A stretch of 64,000 bases of DNA from Gammaproteobacteria bacterium (GTDB lineage: Bacteria; Pseudomonadota; Gammaproteobacteria; DRLM01), in NCBI GenBank assembly GCA_023266095.1, contig JAHFRV010000007.1, positions 23,595 to 87,594 on the forward strand, read 5' to 3'. Position 1 is the stretch's first letter. Every line of letters begins with the position of its first letter. The position numbers and the translations under genes are program-made. Of the stretch, positions 33,494 to 43,572 are shown piece after piece. The notes below the pieces were generated by a model. The model saw only the letters and a program-made list of their open reading frames with translations, was not told the DNA's origin and ran no database searches.

Positions 33494-36447
33494 ATAAGAA
33501 GGATATGAATAATCTGGCCGATGCCTCGATGCTGGAGTTATTCCGCATGGAGATGGATCAACATGCCGTGGTGTTGAACGAAGGTCTGTTGCGATTGGAA
33601 GAAGATCCCGCTTCTCCTGAAAAAATCGAGCCCTTGATGCGGGCTGCCCACTCTATCAAAGGCGCGGCGCGCCTGGTGGGGTTGTCGTATGCGGTCGGGC
33701 TGGCGCATAAAATGGAAGATTGTTTGGTCGCGGCGCAGACTGGAAAGCTGTGGTTGACCGCCGATAGTATCGATTTGCTGCTGAAATGCGTCGATATGCT
33801 GACGTATATTTCAGATATGACCCATGACGAAAACTTCGAGTTACCACAATCACGCCAAACGGAGCTGGCCGATCTGGAAGAGGCTTTGGCCGAGGTGATC
33901 AGCTTCGATAAAAAACCAAAATCCAATCCGGTGGCGGCCAAGGCGGTGGAAAAATCTACTGAGATAGAATCGACGAAGGAAGCCGAGTTAGCCGATAAAG
34001 AGATGGATAGCGAGAGTAATTCGTCGGCGAAGAAGGGAAGCAAAAAAACCGTAACACGCAAGACACCGGCACCCAGCAAGAAAAATCCCGCTACTGATTC
34101 TGGTGAGATAGATGCGGCCGTAACCTTGAACGATCCTTCCATGATGGAATTATTTCGTCTTGAGGTGGCGCAACAGGGCCAGGTCTTGACTGAAGGCTTA
34201 TTGCAATTGGAGGAAGATGCGTTTTCTCCAGAGCGACTCGAATCTTTGATGCGTGCCGCTCATTCCATCAAAGGTGCGGCACGGCTGGTCGGGGTGGATT
34301 TGGCGGTAGGCCTCGCCCATCGTATGGAAGATTGCCTGGTCGCGGCGCAAACCGGCAAACTGCAGTTGTCTCCCGATGATATCGATGTCTTGCTTAAATC
34401 CAGTGATATGTTGTGCGCCATCGGTCAAATTACCGGAGTAGCCGATGCGGCGCTCAGCGAGACGCATCAGCAAGTGCACGAACAGCTCCTGAATCGCTTG
34501 TCGCAGGTGTTGGCCGGCCGCTATCAGCCCGCTAAACAAGCGCCGATGTCTGAGGCCGCGCCCGTTGAAAAACATCGCGTCGAGGCAGGCGAGGTACAGG
34601 CGGTGTCCGCCAGCCAACAAATCGGAGAAGCCAAGCCGAAACACGCTCCCTTCGAGCCGATCAAAAAAGAAAAGGAAAAAAATGTTGCCGTGACCCAGAC
34701 AGCTGACCGGGTGTTGCGTATCAGCGCCGAGCAGCTTAATCGATTAATGGGACTCGCCGGCGAATCCATGGTCGAGGCGCGGTGGTTGCGGCCTTATGTG
34801 GAAAGTATGCTGCGGCTTAAGCGCCGCCAGGCTGAAATAGTCACCTTACTTGACGGATTGCGTGAACAGCTCGATGAGAATCTTGATCGCGATAAATTGC
34901 GCAGGATGTTGCGTGAGGCCCAGGGCAAGGCAGCTGAGTGTCGGCAAATTCTCGGCGACCGCCTGGCGGAATTGGAGTCGTATGACCGTCGTGCCGTGAA
35001 TTTATCGAGCCGTTTACGCCGTGAAGTGGTCACTAGTCGGATGCGGCCGTTTGGTGACGGGGTGCAAGGTTTTCCGAGGATGATCCGCGATCTGGCCCGT
35101 CAGCTCGGCAAACAAGTGCAGCTGCAGATAGACGGTCAGGCGACCATGGTCGATCGCGATATTCTCGAAAAAATCGAGGCGCCACTCAATCATCTTCTGC
35201 GCAACTCCATGGATCACGGCATTGAGCCGGCGGATCAGCGCGAGGCGGCCGGTAAGCCGGCGCGCGGCACTATCCGCCTTTCCGCCTATCACCAATCGGG
35301 CATGCTTTCGGTAGTGGTGGAAGACGACGGACGCGGGGTGGATACCGAACGTCTCCGTAAGAAAGTGGTCGAGCGTGAGCTGGTCACAGCGGAGATGGCG
35401 GTCGACCTCAGCGAAGCTGAGCTGATGGAATTCTTATTTCTGCCCAGTTTCAGCACCAAGGATGAAGTGACCGAAATCTCCGGCCGCGGGGTCGGTCTTG
35501 ACGTGGTTCACGATGTGGTCCAGGAGATGCGCGGCATGGTGCGCGCCACGTCTCAATTGGGTAGCGGAACCCGCTTCCAATTGCAGTTACCGTTGACGCT
35601 GTCGGTATTGCCGGCGTTGTTGGTTGAAATCGCCGATGAGCCTTATGCCTTTCCCTTGGCGCGTATCGAACGGATTCTGCATGTTCCCAGGCAATCGCTG
35701 CGTGAAGTCGAAGGGCATCAATATATCAGCGTCGAGGATCATCACGTCGGCTTGGTGTCGGCGTATCAGATTTTCGGATTCGGCGAGATTAACTCGCAGC
35801 GTGACGATTTGCCGGTCGTTGTTCTCGGCGAACGCAAAAATTCCTACGGCCTAGTGGTGGACCGATTTCTCGGCGAACGTGATTTGGTCGTGCACGTCCT
35901 GCCGCCTCAGTTGGGGAAAATAAAGGATATCAGTTCAGCCGCTTTGATGGAAAACGGCGCCCCCTTGCTGGTGGTCGATGTCGATGACATGTTGCGCTCG
36001 ATAGAAAAAATCGTGATGGGCGGCCGCCTCAACCGGGTCGGTGAACCGCAGCAGAAAGACGAACAGGCCAAGAAGAAGCGCATTCTGGTGGTCGATGATT
36101 CGATCACAGTGCGTGAAGTGGAGCGTAAATTACTGACCGCCTCGGGTTATTCGGTGGATGTGGCGGTGGATGGCATGGATGGTTGGAACGCTTTGCGTGA
36201 AGGCGATTATGACCTGATCATCAGTGATATCGACATGCCGCGGCTAGATGGCATCGAATTGGTAAGAATGATACGCCAAGATGCAAAATTTAAGGACATG
36301 CCGGTAATGATCGTTTCATACAAGGATCGTGAAGAGGATCGTTTTCGCGGTTTGGAGGCGGGTGCGAATTATTATCTCACCAAGGGAAGTTTTCACGACG
36401 AAACTCTCAGGGAAGCCGTAATTGATTTGATAGGTGTTGCCGCATGA
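33490..36447 (+). CDS. wspE: CheA-type hybrid kinase with two HPt domains and a receiver (WspE)
   Basis: The 985-residue protein has two HPt domains with phosphorylatable His54 and His258, both in RAAHSIKGAARLVG, separated by a lysine- and serine-rich linker. A CheA dimerisation region and ATPase core follow (HLLRNSMDHGIEPADQ, VVEDDGRGVD, ISGRGVGLDVV), then a CheW-like domain and a C-terminal receiver (RILVVDDSITVRE, LIISDIDMPRLDG, near 860-985). It should phosphorylate the WspR and WspF receivers. The doubled HPt makes it longer than the single-HPt WspE proteins I know. It overlaps genes on both sides by four bases. Confidence 0.95.
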   Translation: MNKKDMNNLADASMLELFRMEMDQHAVVLNEGLLRLEEDPASPEKIEPLMRAAHSIKGAARLVGLSYAVGLAHKMEDCLVAAQTGKLWLTADSIDLLLKCVDMLTYISDMTHDENFELPQSRQTELADLEEALAEVISFDKKPKSNPVAAKAVEKSTEIESTKEAELADKEMDSESNSSAKKGSKKTVTRKTPAPSKKNPATDSGEIDAAVTLNDPSMMELFRLEVAQQGQVLTEGLLQLEEDAFSPERLESLMRAAHSIKGAARLVGVDLAVGLAHRMEDCLVAAQTGKLQLSPDDIDVLLKSSDMLCAIGQITGVADAALSETHQQVHEQLLNRLSQVLAGRYQPAKQAPMSEAAPVEKHRVEAGEVQAVSASQQIGEAKPKHAPFEPIKKEKEKNVAVTQTADRVLRISAEQLNRLMGLAGESMVEARWLRPYVESMLRLKRRQAEIVTLLDGLREQLDENLDRDKLRRMLREAQGKAAECRQILGDRLAELESYDRRAVNLSSRLRREVVTSRMRPFGDGVQGFPRMIRDLARQLGKQVQLQIDGQATMVDRDILEKIEAPLNHLLRNSMDHGIEPADQREAAGKPARGTIRLSAYHQSGMLSVVVEDDGRGVDTERLRKKVVERELVTAEMAVDLSEAELMEFLFLPSFSTKDEVTEISGRGVGLDVVHDVVQEMRGMVRATSQLGSGTRFQLQLPLTLSVLPALLVEIADEPYAFPLARIERILHVPRQSLREVEGHQYISVEDHHVGLVSAYQIFGFGEINSQRDDLPVVVLGERKNSYGLVVDRFLGERDLVVHVLPPQLGKIKDISSAALMENGAPLLVVDVDDMLRSIEKIVMGGRLNRVGEPQQKDEQAKKKRILVVDDSITVREVERKLLTASGYSVDVAVDGMDGWNALREGDYDLIISDIDMPRLDGIELVRMIRQDAKFKDMPVMIVSYKDREEDRFRGLEAGANYYLTKGSFHDETLREAVIDLIGVAA

Positions 36448-37490
36448 GGATTGCCATTGTCAATGACATGACGCTTGCATTGGAAAGTTTACGGCGGGTG
36501 GTCAACAGCGCCAGCCAGCATCAAATCGCTTGGGTTGCGCGCGACGGCGCGGAGGCGGTAAAACGCTGCGCCGAGGATCGGCCGGATTTGATCTTGATGG
36601 ATTTGATCATGCCGGTAATGAATGGCGCGGAGGCCACCCGCCAGATTATGTTCAGTAACCCGTGTCCGATTTTGGTGGTGACCAGCTCGGTGGGCGGCAA
36701 TGCGTCGCTGGTGTTCGAGGCCATGGGCGCCGGAGCCTTGGACGCGGTGCGCACGCCTATACTCGCCCAGCAAGGCGAGCAGGGTGCGGCGGGTTTGTTG
36801 GCCAAGATAGCCACGATCGAGAAGTTGACCAGGACGGCCCCGGTTCGCCGTCCAAACGAGGCGCCGGGCGAAAAAAACCTCGGCGCGCCGAGCGGGCTAA
36901 AACTGCTCGCCATCGGTTCGTCCACCGGCGGCCCCAAAGCGTTGGCGACGATACTATCGAAGTTGCCCGCTGATTTCCCGGGTGCGGTGGTGATTATTCA
37001 ACACGTCGATGCGCAATTCGCGGGCGAATTAGCGGAATGGTTGAACGAACAATGCGCGCTCCCAGTACGTCTCGCCCGCGAGGGTGACCGGCCTACGGCC
37101 GGTACCGTGCTGCTGGCGGGGACCAACGATCATCTGGTGCTGACCGATATGTTACGTCTCAGCTATAGCGACGCACCACGCGATATGGTGTACCGCCCAT
37201 CGGTGGATGTCTTTTTTGAAAGTGTCGTGCGTTATTGGCGGGGTGGGGTGGTCGGCGTTTTACTGACCGGTATGGGGCGCGATGGCGGCATGGGTTTGCT
37301 ACGGTTGCGCGAACGGGGACACCATACCATTGCGGAACACCAATCGACCTGCGCGGTATACGGCATGCCGAAGACCGCCGTACTGCTCAACGCGGCGGTC
37401 GAGGTGCTGCCGGTAGGCGATATCGCCCCGGCGTTGTTGAAGGTTTTTCCCGGCAGGGCCGATACAGGGAAAAGAGGCGTCATGTCATGA
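36444..37490 (+). CDS. wspF: CheB-type methylesterase (WspF)
   Basis: The 348-residue protein has an N-terminal receiver (acceptor Asp in LILMDLIMPVMNG near residue 52) and a C-terminal methylesterase with the catalytic serine in IGSSTGGPKAL, the histidine in VVIIQHVDAQF and the aspartate in LLTGMGRDGGMG. CheB removes methyl groups from the receptor and so resets the signal. In Pseudomonas, loss of WspF locks the system on and raises c-di-GMP. It overlaps the wspE stop by four bases and the next start by four (ATGA). Confidence 0.95.
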   Translation: MRIAIVNDMTLALESLRRVVNSASQHQIAWVARDGAEAVKRCAEDRPDLILMDLIMPVMNGAEATRQIMFSNPCPILVVTSSVGGNASLVFEAMGAGALDAVRTPILAQQGEQGAAGLLAKIATIEKLTRTAPVRRPNEAPGEKNLGAPSGLKLLAIGSSTGGPKALATILSKLPADFPGAVVIIQHVDAQFAGELAEWLNEQCALPVRLAREGDRPTAGTVLLAGTNDHLVLTDMLRLSYSDAPRDMVYRPSVDVFFESVVRYWRGGVVGVLLTGMGRDGGMGLLRLRERGHHTIAEHQSTCAVYGMPKTAVLLNAAVEVLPVGDIAPALLKVFPGRADTGKRGVMS

Positions 37491-38641
37491 ATAAAGACAA
37501 AATCATCAAAAGAGAGCCGGCTCCGAACGAGGCGCCATACACTATGACCCGGGTTTTATTGGTGGACGATCAGCCCATTGTCGCCGAAGCAATCCGGCGT
37601 ATGCTGGTCACCGAGGAAAACCTCGAATATCACTATTGCACCGATCCGGCGCGGGCCATCGCCGAGGCGGTTGAATTCCAGCCCACGGTTATTCTGCAGG
37701 ATTTGGTCATGCCCGACATCGACGGCATGATGCTGCTGCGCTTTTTCCGGGCGAATCCCGAGACCAAGAATATTCCTATCATCGTGATGTCTTCCAAAGA
37801 AGATCCCAAGATAAAAAGCGAGGCATTCGAGCTGCAGGCCAGCGATTACCTGGTCAAAATCCCTGATAAGATCGAGTTAATCGCCCGGGTGCGCGCGCAT
37901 ACCCGCAGTTATCTGGCTCAGTTACAGCGTGACGAAGCCTATCGCGCTTTACACGACATGCAGATCGAACTGGAGAAGACCAATAAGGAGCTGCAGCGAC
38001 TGACCAGTCTTGACGGCTTGACCGGTATCGCCAACCGTCGCCGTTTCGATGAATACCTGGATCAGGAATGGATGCGCGCGGCGCGCGGTAACAAGGTGAT
38101 TTCGCTGATCCTGATGGACATCGATCACTTCAAGACCTATAACGACAACTACGGTCATCAGGGTGGTGACGACGTGCTGCGGAAGGTGGCGCAAGCCATC
38201 GATCAGGGTACCAATCGCCCCGGCGATTTGGTGGCGCGCTACGGCGGCGAAGAGTTCGCGATTATCATGCCCGATACCGATCCCGACGGCGCCGAAACCG
38301 TCGCCGAGAAAATCCGTCTAGCGGTGGAGAAACTCGCTATTCCCCACGCGCATTCATCGGCGGCGGCCTGTGTCACCATCAGCATGGGTGTGGCGAGCAT
38401 CATTCCGCGCGACGGGATATTGCCGTCGATGTTGATCGCGGCGGCGGACGAGGCTTTGTATGCGGCCAAACACACGGGACGTAATCGTTTCGTCAACGCC
38501 CATGACGTGAAGAAAACCGCGACCGCCGCCGAAAAGGCTGAACAAGAACCAGAATCAGAAGAAAAAAAGGCAACGGATGACGCAGCCAAGCCATCCAAGA
38601 AGAAAATTGCCAAGGACAAGATATTCCGCGCCGCCGGTTAA
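37487..38641 (+). CDS. wspR: Receiver-GGDEF diguanylate cyclase (WspR)
   Basis: The 384-residue protein has a receiver (RVLLVDDQPIVAE, acceptor Asp in ILQDLVMPDIDG), a coiled-coil linker and a GGDEF domain with the active GGEEF variant (RYGGEEFAII) and an inhibitory RPGD site five residues before it. This is the output enzyme of the Wsp pathway: phosphorylation by WspE drives c-di-GMP synthesis. A lysine-, glutamate- and alanine-rich tail of about 45 residues follows the catalytic domain; its role is unknown. A longer frame begins at 37235 within wspF, but the ATG overlapping the wspF stop is the natural start. Confidence 0.95.
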   Translation: MNKDKIIKREPAPNEAPYTMTRVLLVDDQPIVAEAIRRMLVTEENLEYHYCTDPARAIAEAVEFQPTVILQDLVMPDIDGMMLLRFFRANPETKNIPIIVMSSKEDPKIKSEAFELQASDYLVKIPDKIELIARVRAHTRSYLAQLQRDEAYRALHDMQIELEKTNKELQRLTSLDGLTGIANRRRFDEYLDQEWMRAARGNKVISLILMDIDHFKTYNDNYGHQGGDDVLRKVAQAIDQGTNRPGDLVARYGGEEFAIIMPDTDPDGAETVAEKIRLAVEKLAIPHAHSSAAACVTISMGVASIIPRDGILPSMLIAAADEALYAAKHTGRNRFVNAHDVKKTATAAEKAEQEPESEEKKATDDAAKPSKKKIAKDKIFRAAG

Positions 38642-38664
38642 ACCGCGCCGGCCATCCGGGTTTG

Positions 38665-39942
38665 TTAATCTTCCGCGGCAATGCGGCGCAGCGCGGGGTA
38701 GATTCGCGCCGTCTTGATGGTGTTGGCGCTGGTTTGTATGACTTCGATGGGGTAACCCGCGATCATCACACTCGTGCCCGGTTCGGGGATCGATTCCATA
38801 TGTTCGGTGATGAGGCCGTTGAAGGTTTTCGGACCGTCGGTCGGCAATTGCCATTCCATAAGCCGGTTCAATTCGCGGATGTTGGCGCTGCCGTCGACCA
38901 AGAAGCTGCCGTCATCCTGTGGGTGGACCTCGCGTACGGTGGCTGCGGCGTCGGTGGTGAATTCGCCGACGATTTCTTCGAGGATATCTTCGAGCGTCAC
39001 CAGACCTAGGATGTCACCGTATTCGTCGACCACCAATCCGATCCGGCGTTTTTGCCGCTGAAAATTCAGGAGTTGCGTATTAAGCGGCGTGCCTTCCGGC
39101 ACAAAGTAGGCTTCGCGGGCGATTTGGCTTAGGGCTTCCTTGGTGAGTTTGCCCTCGGCGACCAGATGCAGGGCATTACGTAGATGGATGATGCCCACCA
39201 CGTTGTCGATGCTCGCGCGGTAGACCGGTAGTCGGGTGTGCTGGCTGGTAGTCAGCAGACGCATGGCATCGTCGAGATCGCCCTCGATGTCGATACCGAT
39301 GATTTCGTTGCGCGGCACCATGATGTCCTCGACCGTGACGTTTTCCAGATCGAGGATGCTGAGCAGCATGCGTTGATGACGGCGCGGGATGAGCGCCCCC
39401 GCTTCGTTGACCACGCTGCGCAGCTCGTCGCGGCTGAGCTGATGCATGGCCGGCTCCTTGGCGGAAATCCCGAATACCTTTAACAGCGAATTGGCAATGC
39501 CATTGGTCAGCCAGACGATGGGATAGAGCAGCCGCAATAGCGGCGTGAGGATATAGGCCACCGGCAGCGCGATGCGTTCCGGATGCAGTACAGCCAGCGT
39601 TTTCGGCGTGACTTCGCCGAAGATCAGCAGGAGTATGGTAAGTAGACCGGTGGCTATCGCAATACCGGTTTCCCCCATCAGGCGCAAGCCGATCAAGGTA
39701 GCCAGAGCCGAGGCGGCGATGTTGACAAAGTTGTTGCCCAGCAGGATGAGGCCGATGAGGCGGTCGGGTCGCGCCAGCAGGGCGCTGGTCAGCATGGCGC
39801 CGCGATGTTTGGATTTGGCGAGATGGCGCAGACGGTAACGATTGATACTCATCATCGCCGTTTCCGATGCGGAAAAGAAGGCCGAGAGTGCGATCATCAC
39901 AATCAGCGCGGTGAACAAGGCGCTTAGCGGAATGTCTTCCAT
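38665..39942 (-). CDS. CorC/HlyC-like transporter (CNNM, DUF21-CBS)
   Basis: The 425-residue protein has an N-terminal DUF21 domain of three to four membrane helices (about residues 5-185), two CBS repeats (about 200-335, starting near EDIMVPRNEIIGIDIEGDL) and a C-terminal CorC_HlyC domain. Such proteins are linked to magnesium or cobalt efflux. Downstream of ypjD and facing ffh, the context resembles the yfjD-ypjD-ffh order of enteric bacteria, which supports a YfjD/CorB-type identity. It converges with the Wsp operon. Confidence 0.9.
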   Translation of the reverse strand: MEDIPLSALFTALIVMIALSAFFSASETAMMSINRYRLRHLAKSKHRGAMLTSALLARPDRLIGLILLGNNFVNIAASALATLIGLRLMGETGIAIATGLLTILLLIFGEVTPKTLAVLHPERIALPVAYILTPLLRLLYPIVWLTNGIANSLLKVFGISAKEPAMHQLSRDELRSVVNEAGALIPRRHQRMLLSILDLENVTVEDIMVPRNEIIGIDIEGDLDDAMRLLTTSQHTRLPVYRASIDNVVGIIHLRNALHLVAEGKLTKEALSQIAREAYFVPEGTPLNTQLLNFQRQKRRIGLVVDEYGDILGLVTLEDILEEIVGEFTTDAAATVREVHPQDDGSFLVDGSANIRELNRLMEWQLPTDGPKTFNGLITEHMESIPEPGTSVMIAGYPIEVIQTSANTIKTARIYPALRRIAAED

Positions 39943-40024
39943 GGTCTGTCAGCGTACGCTATGGGCTGAAAAGCTGGCTCGCTTGGGCGGCGACTTCCAG
40001 CGCTACGTCCACTACTGCGTTCCC

Positions 40025-40831
40025 TCAACGATTGAGCACGATTTCCAAGACCCATTTACTGCCGAGGTAAGCGAGCAACAACGCGGTAAATCCCCACAGA
40101 GTCCAGCGGATGGCGACGCGTCCGCGCCAGCCCGAACGCCAGCGGCCAAGCAGCAAAATGGCGAAAATCACCCAGGCCGTGATGGAAAACACAGTTTTGT
40201 GGACCAGATGCTGGGCGAACAAATCTTCCAGATAGAGAATACCGCTCAATAGCGACAGGCTGTGCAGGATGAAGCCGATGGCGATTAATTGAAATAAGAG
40301 GCTTTCCATGGTTTCCAGCGGCGGCAGGGCGCGGATAAAACCGCCGGGACGTTTGTTGTGCAGATGACGGTCTTGAATGGCCAGTAAAATGGCCTGGCCG
40401 GCGGCGACGCTGAACAGGCTGTAAGCAAAGATGGAAATCGCGATGTGTAGGCGCAAGGCGATGGCGACTTCACCGCTGACCACATGCGCGGAGGGGAAGA
40501 CTTGTTCCAGTATCAGCGCAATGCCGGCGAGCGGCAGTACCGCGATACCGATATTTTCCAGGGGCTGGGTGAGAGCGGCGAACAAGACCATGACCGCGAT
40601 CAGCCAAGATAAAAGCGACAAAGTATTAAAAAATCCCAGATTGAGCCCGTTAACCACAAAGAGATTTTGGTACAGGATAGCGGCGTGCAAAGCCGCGGCC
40701 ACCAGACCGAGCGCCAACAAGGGTCGTTTGGCGCCTGGATTTTGGGTGCCTTTAGAAAGCCGCAGGCCGAGTTTGAAACCCGCGGCGAAGTAAAGAATCA
40801 TAGCCGGGATGGCGATATAGAGTGTGGTCAT
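40025..40831 (-). CDS. ypjD: Cytochrome c assembly-type inner-membrane protein (YpjD, CcsA/HemX-like)
   Basis: The 268-residue protein is very hydrophobic with about eight membrane helices and histidines in helices near LHIAISIFAYSLFSVAAGQ and HKTVFSITAWVIF, as in the CcsA/HemX/YpjD group. The likely role is in cytochrome c assembly or heme handling, but YpjD itself is uncharacterised. A GTG 39 bases upstream gives a 281-residue version. I prefer the ATG because MTTLYIAIPAM matches the short N-termini of relatives. It is transcribed away from the metallohydrolase and ffh genes. Confidence 0.85.
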   Translation of the reverse strand: MTTLYIAIPAMILYFAAGFKLGLRLSKGTQNPGAKRPLLALGLVAAALHAAILYQNLFVVNGLNLGFFNTLSLLSWLIAVMVLFAALTQPLENIGIAVLPLAGIALILEQVFPSAHVVSGEVAIALRLHIAISIFAYSLFSVAAGQAILLAIQDRHLHNKRPGGFIRALPPLETMESLLFQLIAIGFILHSLSLLSGILYLEDLFAQHLVHKTVFSITAWVIFAILLLGRWRSGWRGRVAIRWTLWGFTALLLAYLGSKWVLEIVLNR

Positions 40832-40984
40832 GGACTGATGAATGTCTCGCAACAGCGCGAATGATGGCACACCTCGCCTAGCGATAGAAGAGGGAATCCA
40901 TCAGCGCTTAATCAGGCCGCCGCTCGGAAAAGGGCGCATGTTATAGTTGGGTTGGCGAAAATAAGGATGTCGCTAAGGATATCT

Positions 40985-41749
40985 ATGCAGATTCGGGTTT
41001 TGGGATGCAGCGGCGGCGTAGGCCAGGGATTGCGCACCACTTCTTTATTGGTGGATGGCGACGTCCTCATCGACGCGGGCAGCGGCGTGGGTGATTTGAG
41101 CCTCGCCGAGATGGCGAAGATCCGCCATATTTTTCTCACTCATTCCCATCTCGATCACATCGCCTTCATTCCCCTCATGCTCGATAGCGTCTTCGAAGAG
41201 CGCCGGGAAGCGCTGATCGTGCACGGCCTGCCCGAGACCTTGCAGGCCTTGCAGCAACATATCTTCAATTGGGTAATCTGGCCCGACTTTAATAAACTAC
41301 CTAGCCCTCAACAGCCGGTGATGAAATACGCGCCCATGTTGCCCGGTGAGATATTGACGGTGGTGGGGCGGACTTGGGAAATGATTCCGGTCGCCCATGC
41401 CGTGCCCGCGGTGGGTTACCGGGTGGCCTGCGCCGGGGGCGTGCTGGCTTTCAGCGGCGACACCTTTACCAATGACACTTTCTGGGCCGGTTTGAATGCC
41501 CATGACCGCTTGGATGTCTTGATAGTGGAAACGGCCTTCGCCAACGCCGATCTCGCCATCAGCCGCATGGCCAAGCATTACTGTCCCAGCCTGCTGGCCG
41601 AAGATATCAAGAAACTCCGCCATCAGCCGGAAATCTACATTACCCACAACAAACCGGGCGAAGAGGACGCGATCACCAGTGAATGCCAGATCGCCTTGGC
41701 CGGGCGCCGTATTCATCGCTTGAACAGCGGTGACCTCATAACGTTATAA
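40985..41749 (+). CDS. MBL-fold hydrolase, class II cyclic-nucleotide phosphodiesterase-like
   Basis: The 254-residue protein has an MBL signature FLTHSHLDHI (about residues 53-62) and further metal ligands near VAHAVPAVGY, AFSGDTFTN and ITHNKPG. The arrangement resembles class II cAMP phosphodiesterases (PF02112). A role in cyclic nucleotide breakdown is possible but is only family inference. AAGGAT six bases before the ATG decides the start; an upstream frame from 40952 is not supported. It lies just before ffh on the same strand with a 62-base gap. Confidence 0.75.
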   Translation: MQIRVLGCSGGVGQGLRTTSLLVDGDVLIDAGSGVGDLSLAEMAKIRHIFLTHSHLDHIAFIPLMLDSVFEERREALIVHGLPETLQALQQHIFNWVIWPDFNKLPSPQQPVMKYAPMLPGEILTVVGRTWEMIPVAHAVPAVGYRVACAGGVLAFSGDTFTNDTFWAGLNAHDRLDVLIVETAFANADLAISRMAKHYCPSLLAEDIKKLRHQPEIYITHNKPGEEDAITSECQIALAGRRIHRLNSGDLITL

Positions 41750-41811
41750 TCCCCCTCCATCGTGCAATTTGGCGCGCCGCCCCGGCGGGACGGGCGCGAC
41801 TAGGGGATATC

Positions 41812-43170
41812 ATGTTTGAAAGCTTGACCGAAAGGCTGAGCCGCACCTTAAAAACGCTGCGCGGCCAAGGGCGGCTCACCGAAGACAATATTAAAGAGGC
41901 CTTGCGCGACGTGCGGATGGCCCTGCTCGAAGCCGATGTCGCCTTGCCGGTGGTCCGCGACTTCATCGAACATGTGCGCGCCCGTGCCGTGGGCAAGGAT
42001 GTCTTGGAAAGCCTGACGCCCGGCCAGGCTCTCATCGGCGTGGTGCGCGACGAGCTGGTGGCCCTGATGGGTCAGGCCAACGAAGATTTGCAGCTCAATG
42101 TCACCCCGCCGGCGGTGGTGTTGATGGCGGGCCTGCAAGGTTCCGGTAAAACCACCACGGTGGCCAAGCTCTCGCGCTTTTTGAAGGAGCGCCGCAAAAA
42201 GACCGTGCTGGTGGCGAGCTGCGACATCTACCGTCCCGCCGCCATCGATCAATTACAAACCCTGGCCGGAGAAGTAGGCGCGGTTTTTTTCCCCAGCACG
42301 CCGGACCAGGACCCGGTGGCCATCGCGCTGGCGGCGGTGGAGTCGGCGCGCAAACAATTCATCGACGTGGTGATCATCGATACCGCCGGTCGCCTGCATA
42401 TCGACACGGAGATGATGGACGAGATCAAGCGCCTGCACGCGGCCCTGCGCCCCATCGAGACCCTGTTCGTGGTCGACAGCATGACCGGTCAGGACGCGGT
42501 GAACACTGCCAAGGCCTTCAGTGAGGCGTTGCCCCTTACCGGTGTGGTGTTGACCAAGGCCGACGGCGACGCCCGCGGCGGCGCGGCCTTATCAGTGCGC
42601 CATGTCACCGGTAAACCCATCAAATTTCTCGGCATGGGTGAGAAGACCGGGGCCCTCGAGCCCTTTCACCCCGACCGGGTCGCCTCGCGCATCTTAGGTA
42701 TGGGCGACGTGTTGTCTTTGGTGGAGGAGGCGGAGCGTAACCTCGATCGGGGCAAGGCCGAACAGCTGGCCAATAAACTGAAAAAAGGCAAAGGCTTCGA
42801 TCTGGAGGATTTCCGTGAGCAGATGCAGCAGATGCGTCAAATGGGCGGCATCGGCGCCCTGATGGACAAGCTGCCCGGCATGAGCAGCGTCCCCGACGCG
42901 GTGAAGCAGCAGGTCAATGACAAGGAGATGCTGCGTATGGAGGCCATCATCGGCTCCATGACCCCGTTGGAGCGGCGGACACCCGACCTGATCAAGGGTT
43001 CGCGCAAACGGCGTATCGCCGCCGGATCGGGCACTCAGGTGCAGGACGTCAACCGCCTGCTCAAGCAATTCGACCAGATGCAGCGCATGATGAAAAAGAT
43101 GTCAAAAGGGGGCTTAAGCAAGATGTTGCGGGCCTTGGGCGGCCGCGCGCCGGGCCGCCTGCCCTTCTGA
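41812..43170 (+). CDS. ffh: Signal recognition particle protein Ffh (SRP54)
   Basis: The 452-residue GTPase binds 4.5S RNA and signal sequences and brings nascent inner-membrane proteins to FtsY. It has the N domain, the G domain with [15 protein letters not shown] and TKADGD motifs, and a methionine-rich M domain ([18 protein letters not shown] to [13 protein letters not shown]). The ATG is preceded by AGGGGAT. It opens the conserved stretch ffh-rpsP-rimM-trmD-rplS. The assignment is secure. Confidence 0.98.
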   Translation: MFESLTERLSRTLKTLRGQGRLTEDNIKEALRDVRMALLEADVALPVVRDFIEHVRARAVGKDVLESLTPGQALIGVVRDELVALMGQANEDLQLNVTPPAVVLMAGLQGSGKTTTVAKLSRFLKERRKKTVLVASCDIYRPAAIDQLQTLAGEVGAVFFPSTPDQDPVAIALAAVESARKQFIDVVIIDTAGRLHIDTEMMDEIKRLHAALRPIETLFVVDSMTGQDAVNTAKAFSEALPLTGVVLTKADGDARGGAALSVRHVTGKPIKFLGMGEKTGALEPFHPDRVASRILGMGDVLSLVEEAERNLDRGKAEQLANKLKKGKGFDLEDFREQMQQMRQMGGIGALMDKLPGMSSVPDAVKQQVNDKEMLRMEAIIGSMTPLERRTPDLIKGSRKRRIAAGSGTQVQDVNRLLKQFDQMQRMMKKMSKGGLSKMLRALGGRAPGRLPF

Positions 43171-43294
43171 ACCGCCGGCCGCGCCGGCATTGCCCCTTCC
43201 CATTTCGGGAAAATTGCGTAAAATAACGCGCTTTTACCGCTACCTTGCCCGGCGAGGGATGCGGCACATGAATTTTTTGGGGACAGGTACTGAC

Positions 43295-43540
43295 ATGGTA
43301 AGCATTCGTTTGGCTCGAAGTGGCGCGAAAAAACGGCCTTTTTACCACATCGTGGTGACCAACAGCCGCAGCGCGCGGGATGGCCGATTCATTGAGCGCG
43401 TCGGCTTCTTCAACCCGGTGGCGCAAGGCGCCGAAACCAAGTTGGAAGTCAATGCCGAGCGGGTTGGCTACTGGCTGTCGAAAGGCGCCCAACCCTCTGA
43501 TCGCGTCGATCAATTATTGAAGAGCCAGCCCAAGGCCTGA
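43295..43540 (+). CDS. rpsP: 30S ribosomal protein S16
   Basis: The 81-residue protein starts [20 protein letters not shown] and matches S16 over its full length ([25 protein letters not shown]). A longer in-frame stretch from 43190 is not needed; the ATG at 43295 gives the standard N-terminus. It begins the ribosomal operon after a 124-base gap that probably holds the promoter. Confidence 0.97.
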   Translation: MVSIRLARSGAKKRPFYHIVVTNSRSARDGRFIERVGFFNPVAQGAETKLEVNAERVGYWLSKGAQPSDRVDQLLKSQPKA

Positions 43541-43572
43541 ACCCTGGCCGTGCCTCACCCGAGCGAGGGGCG

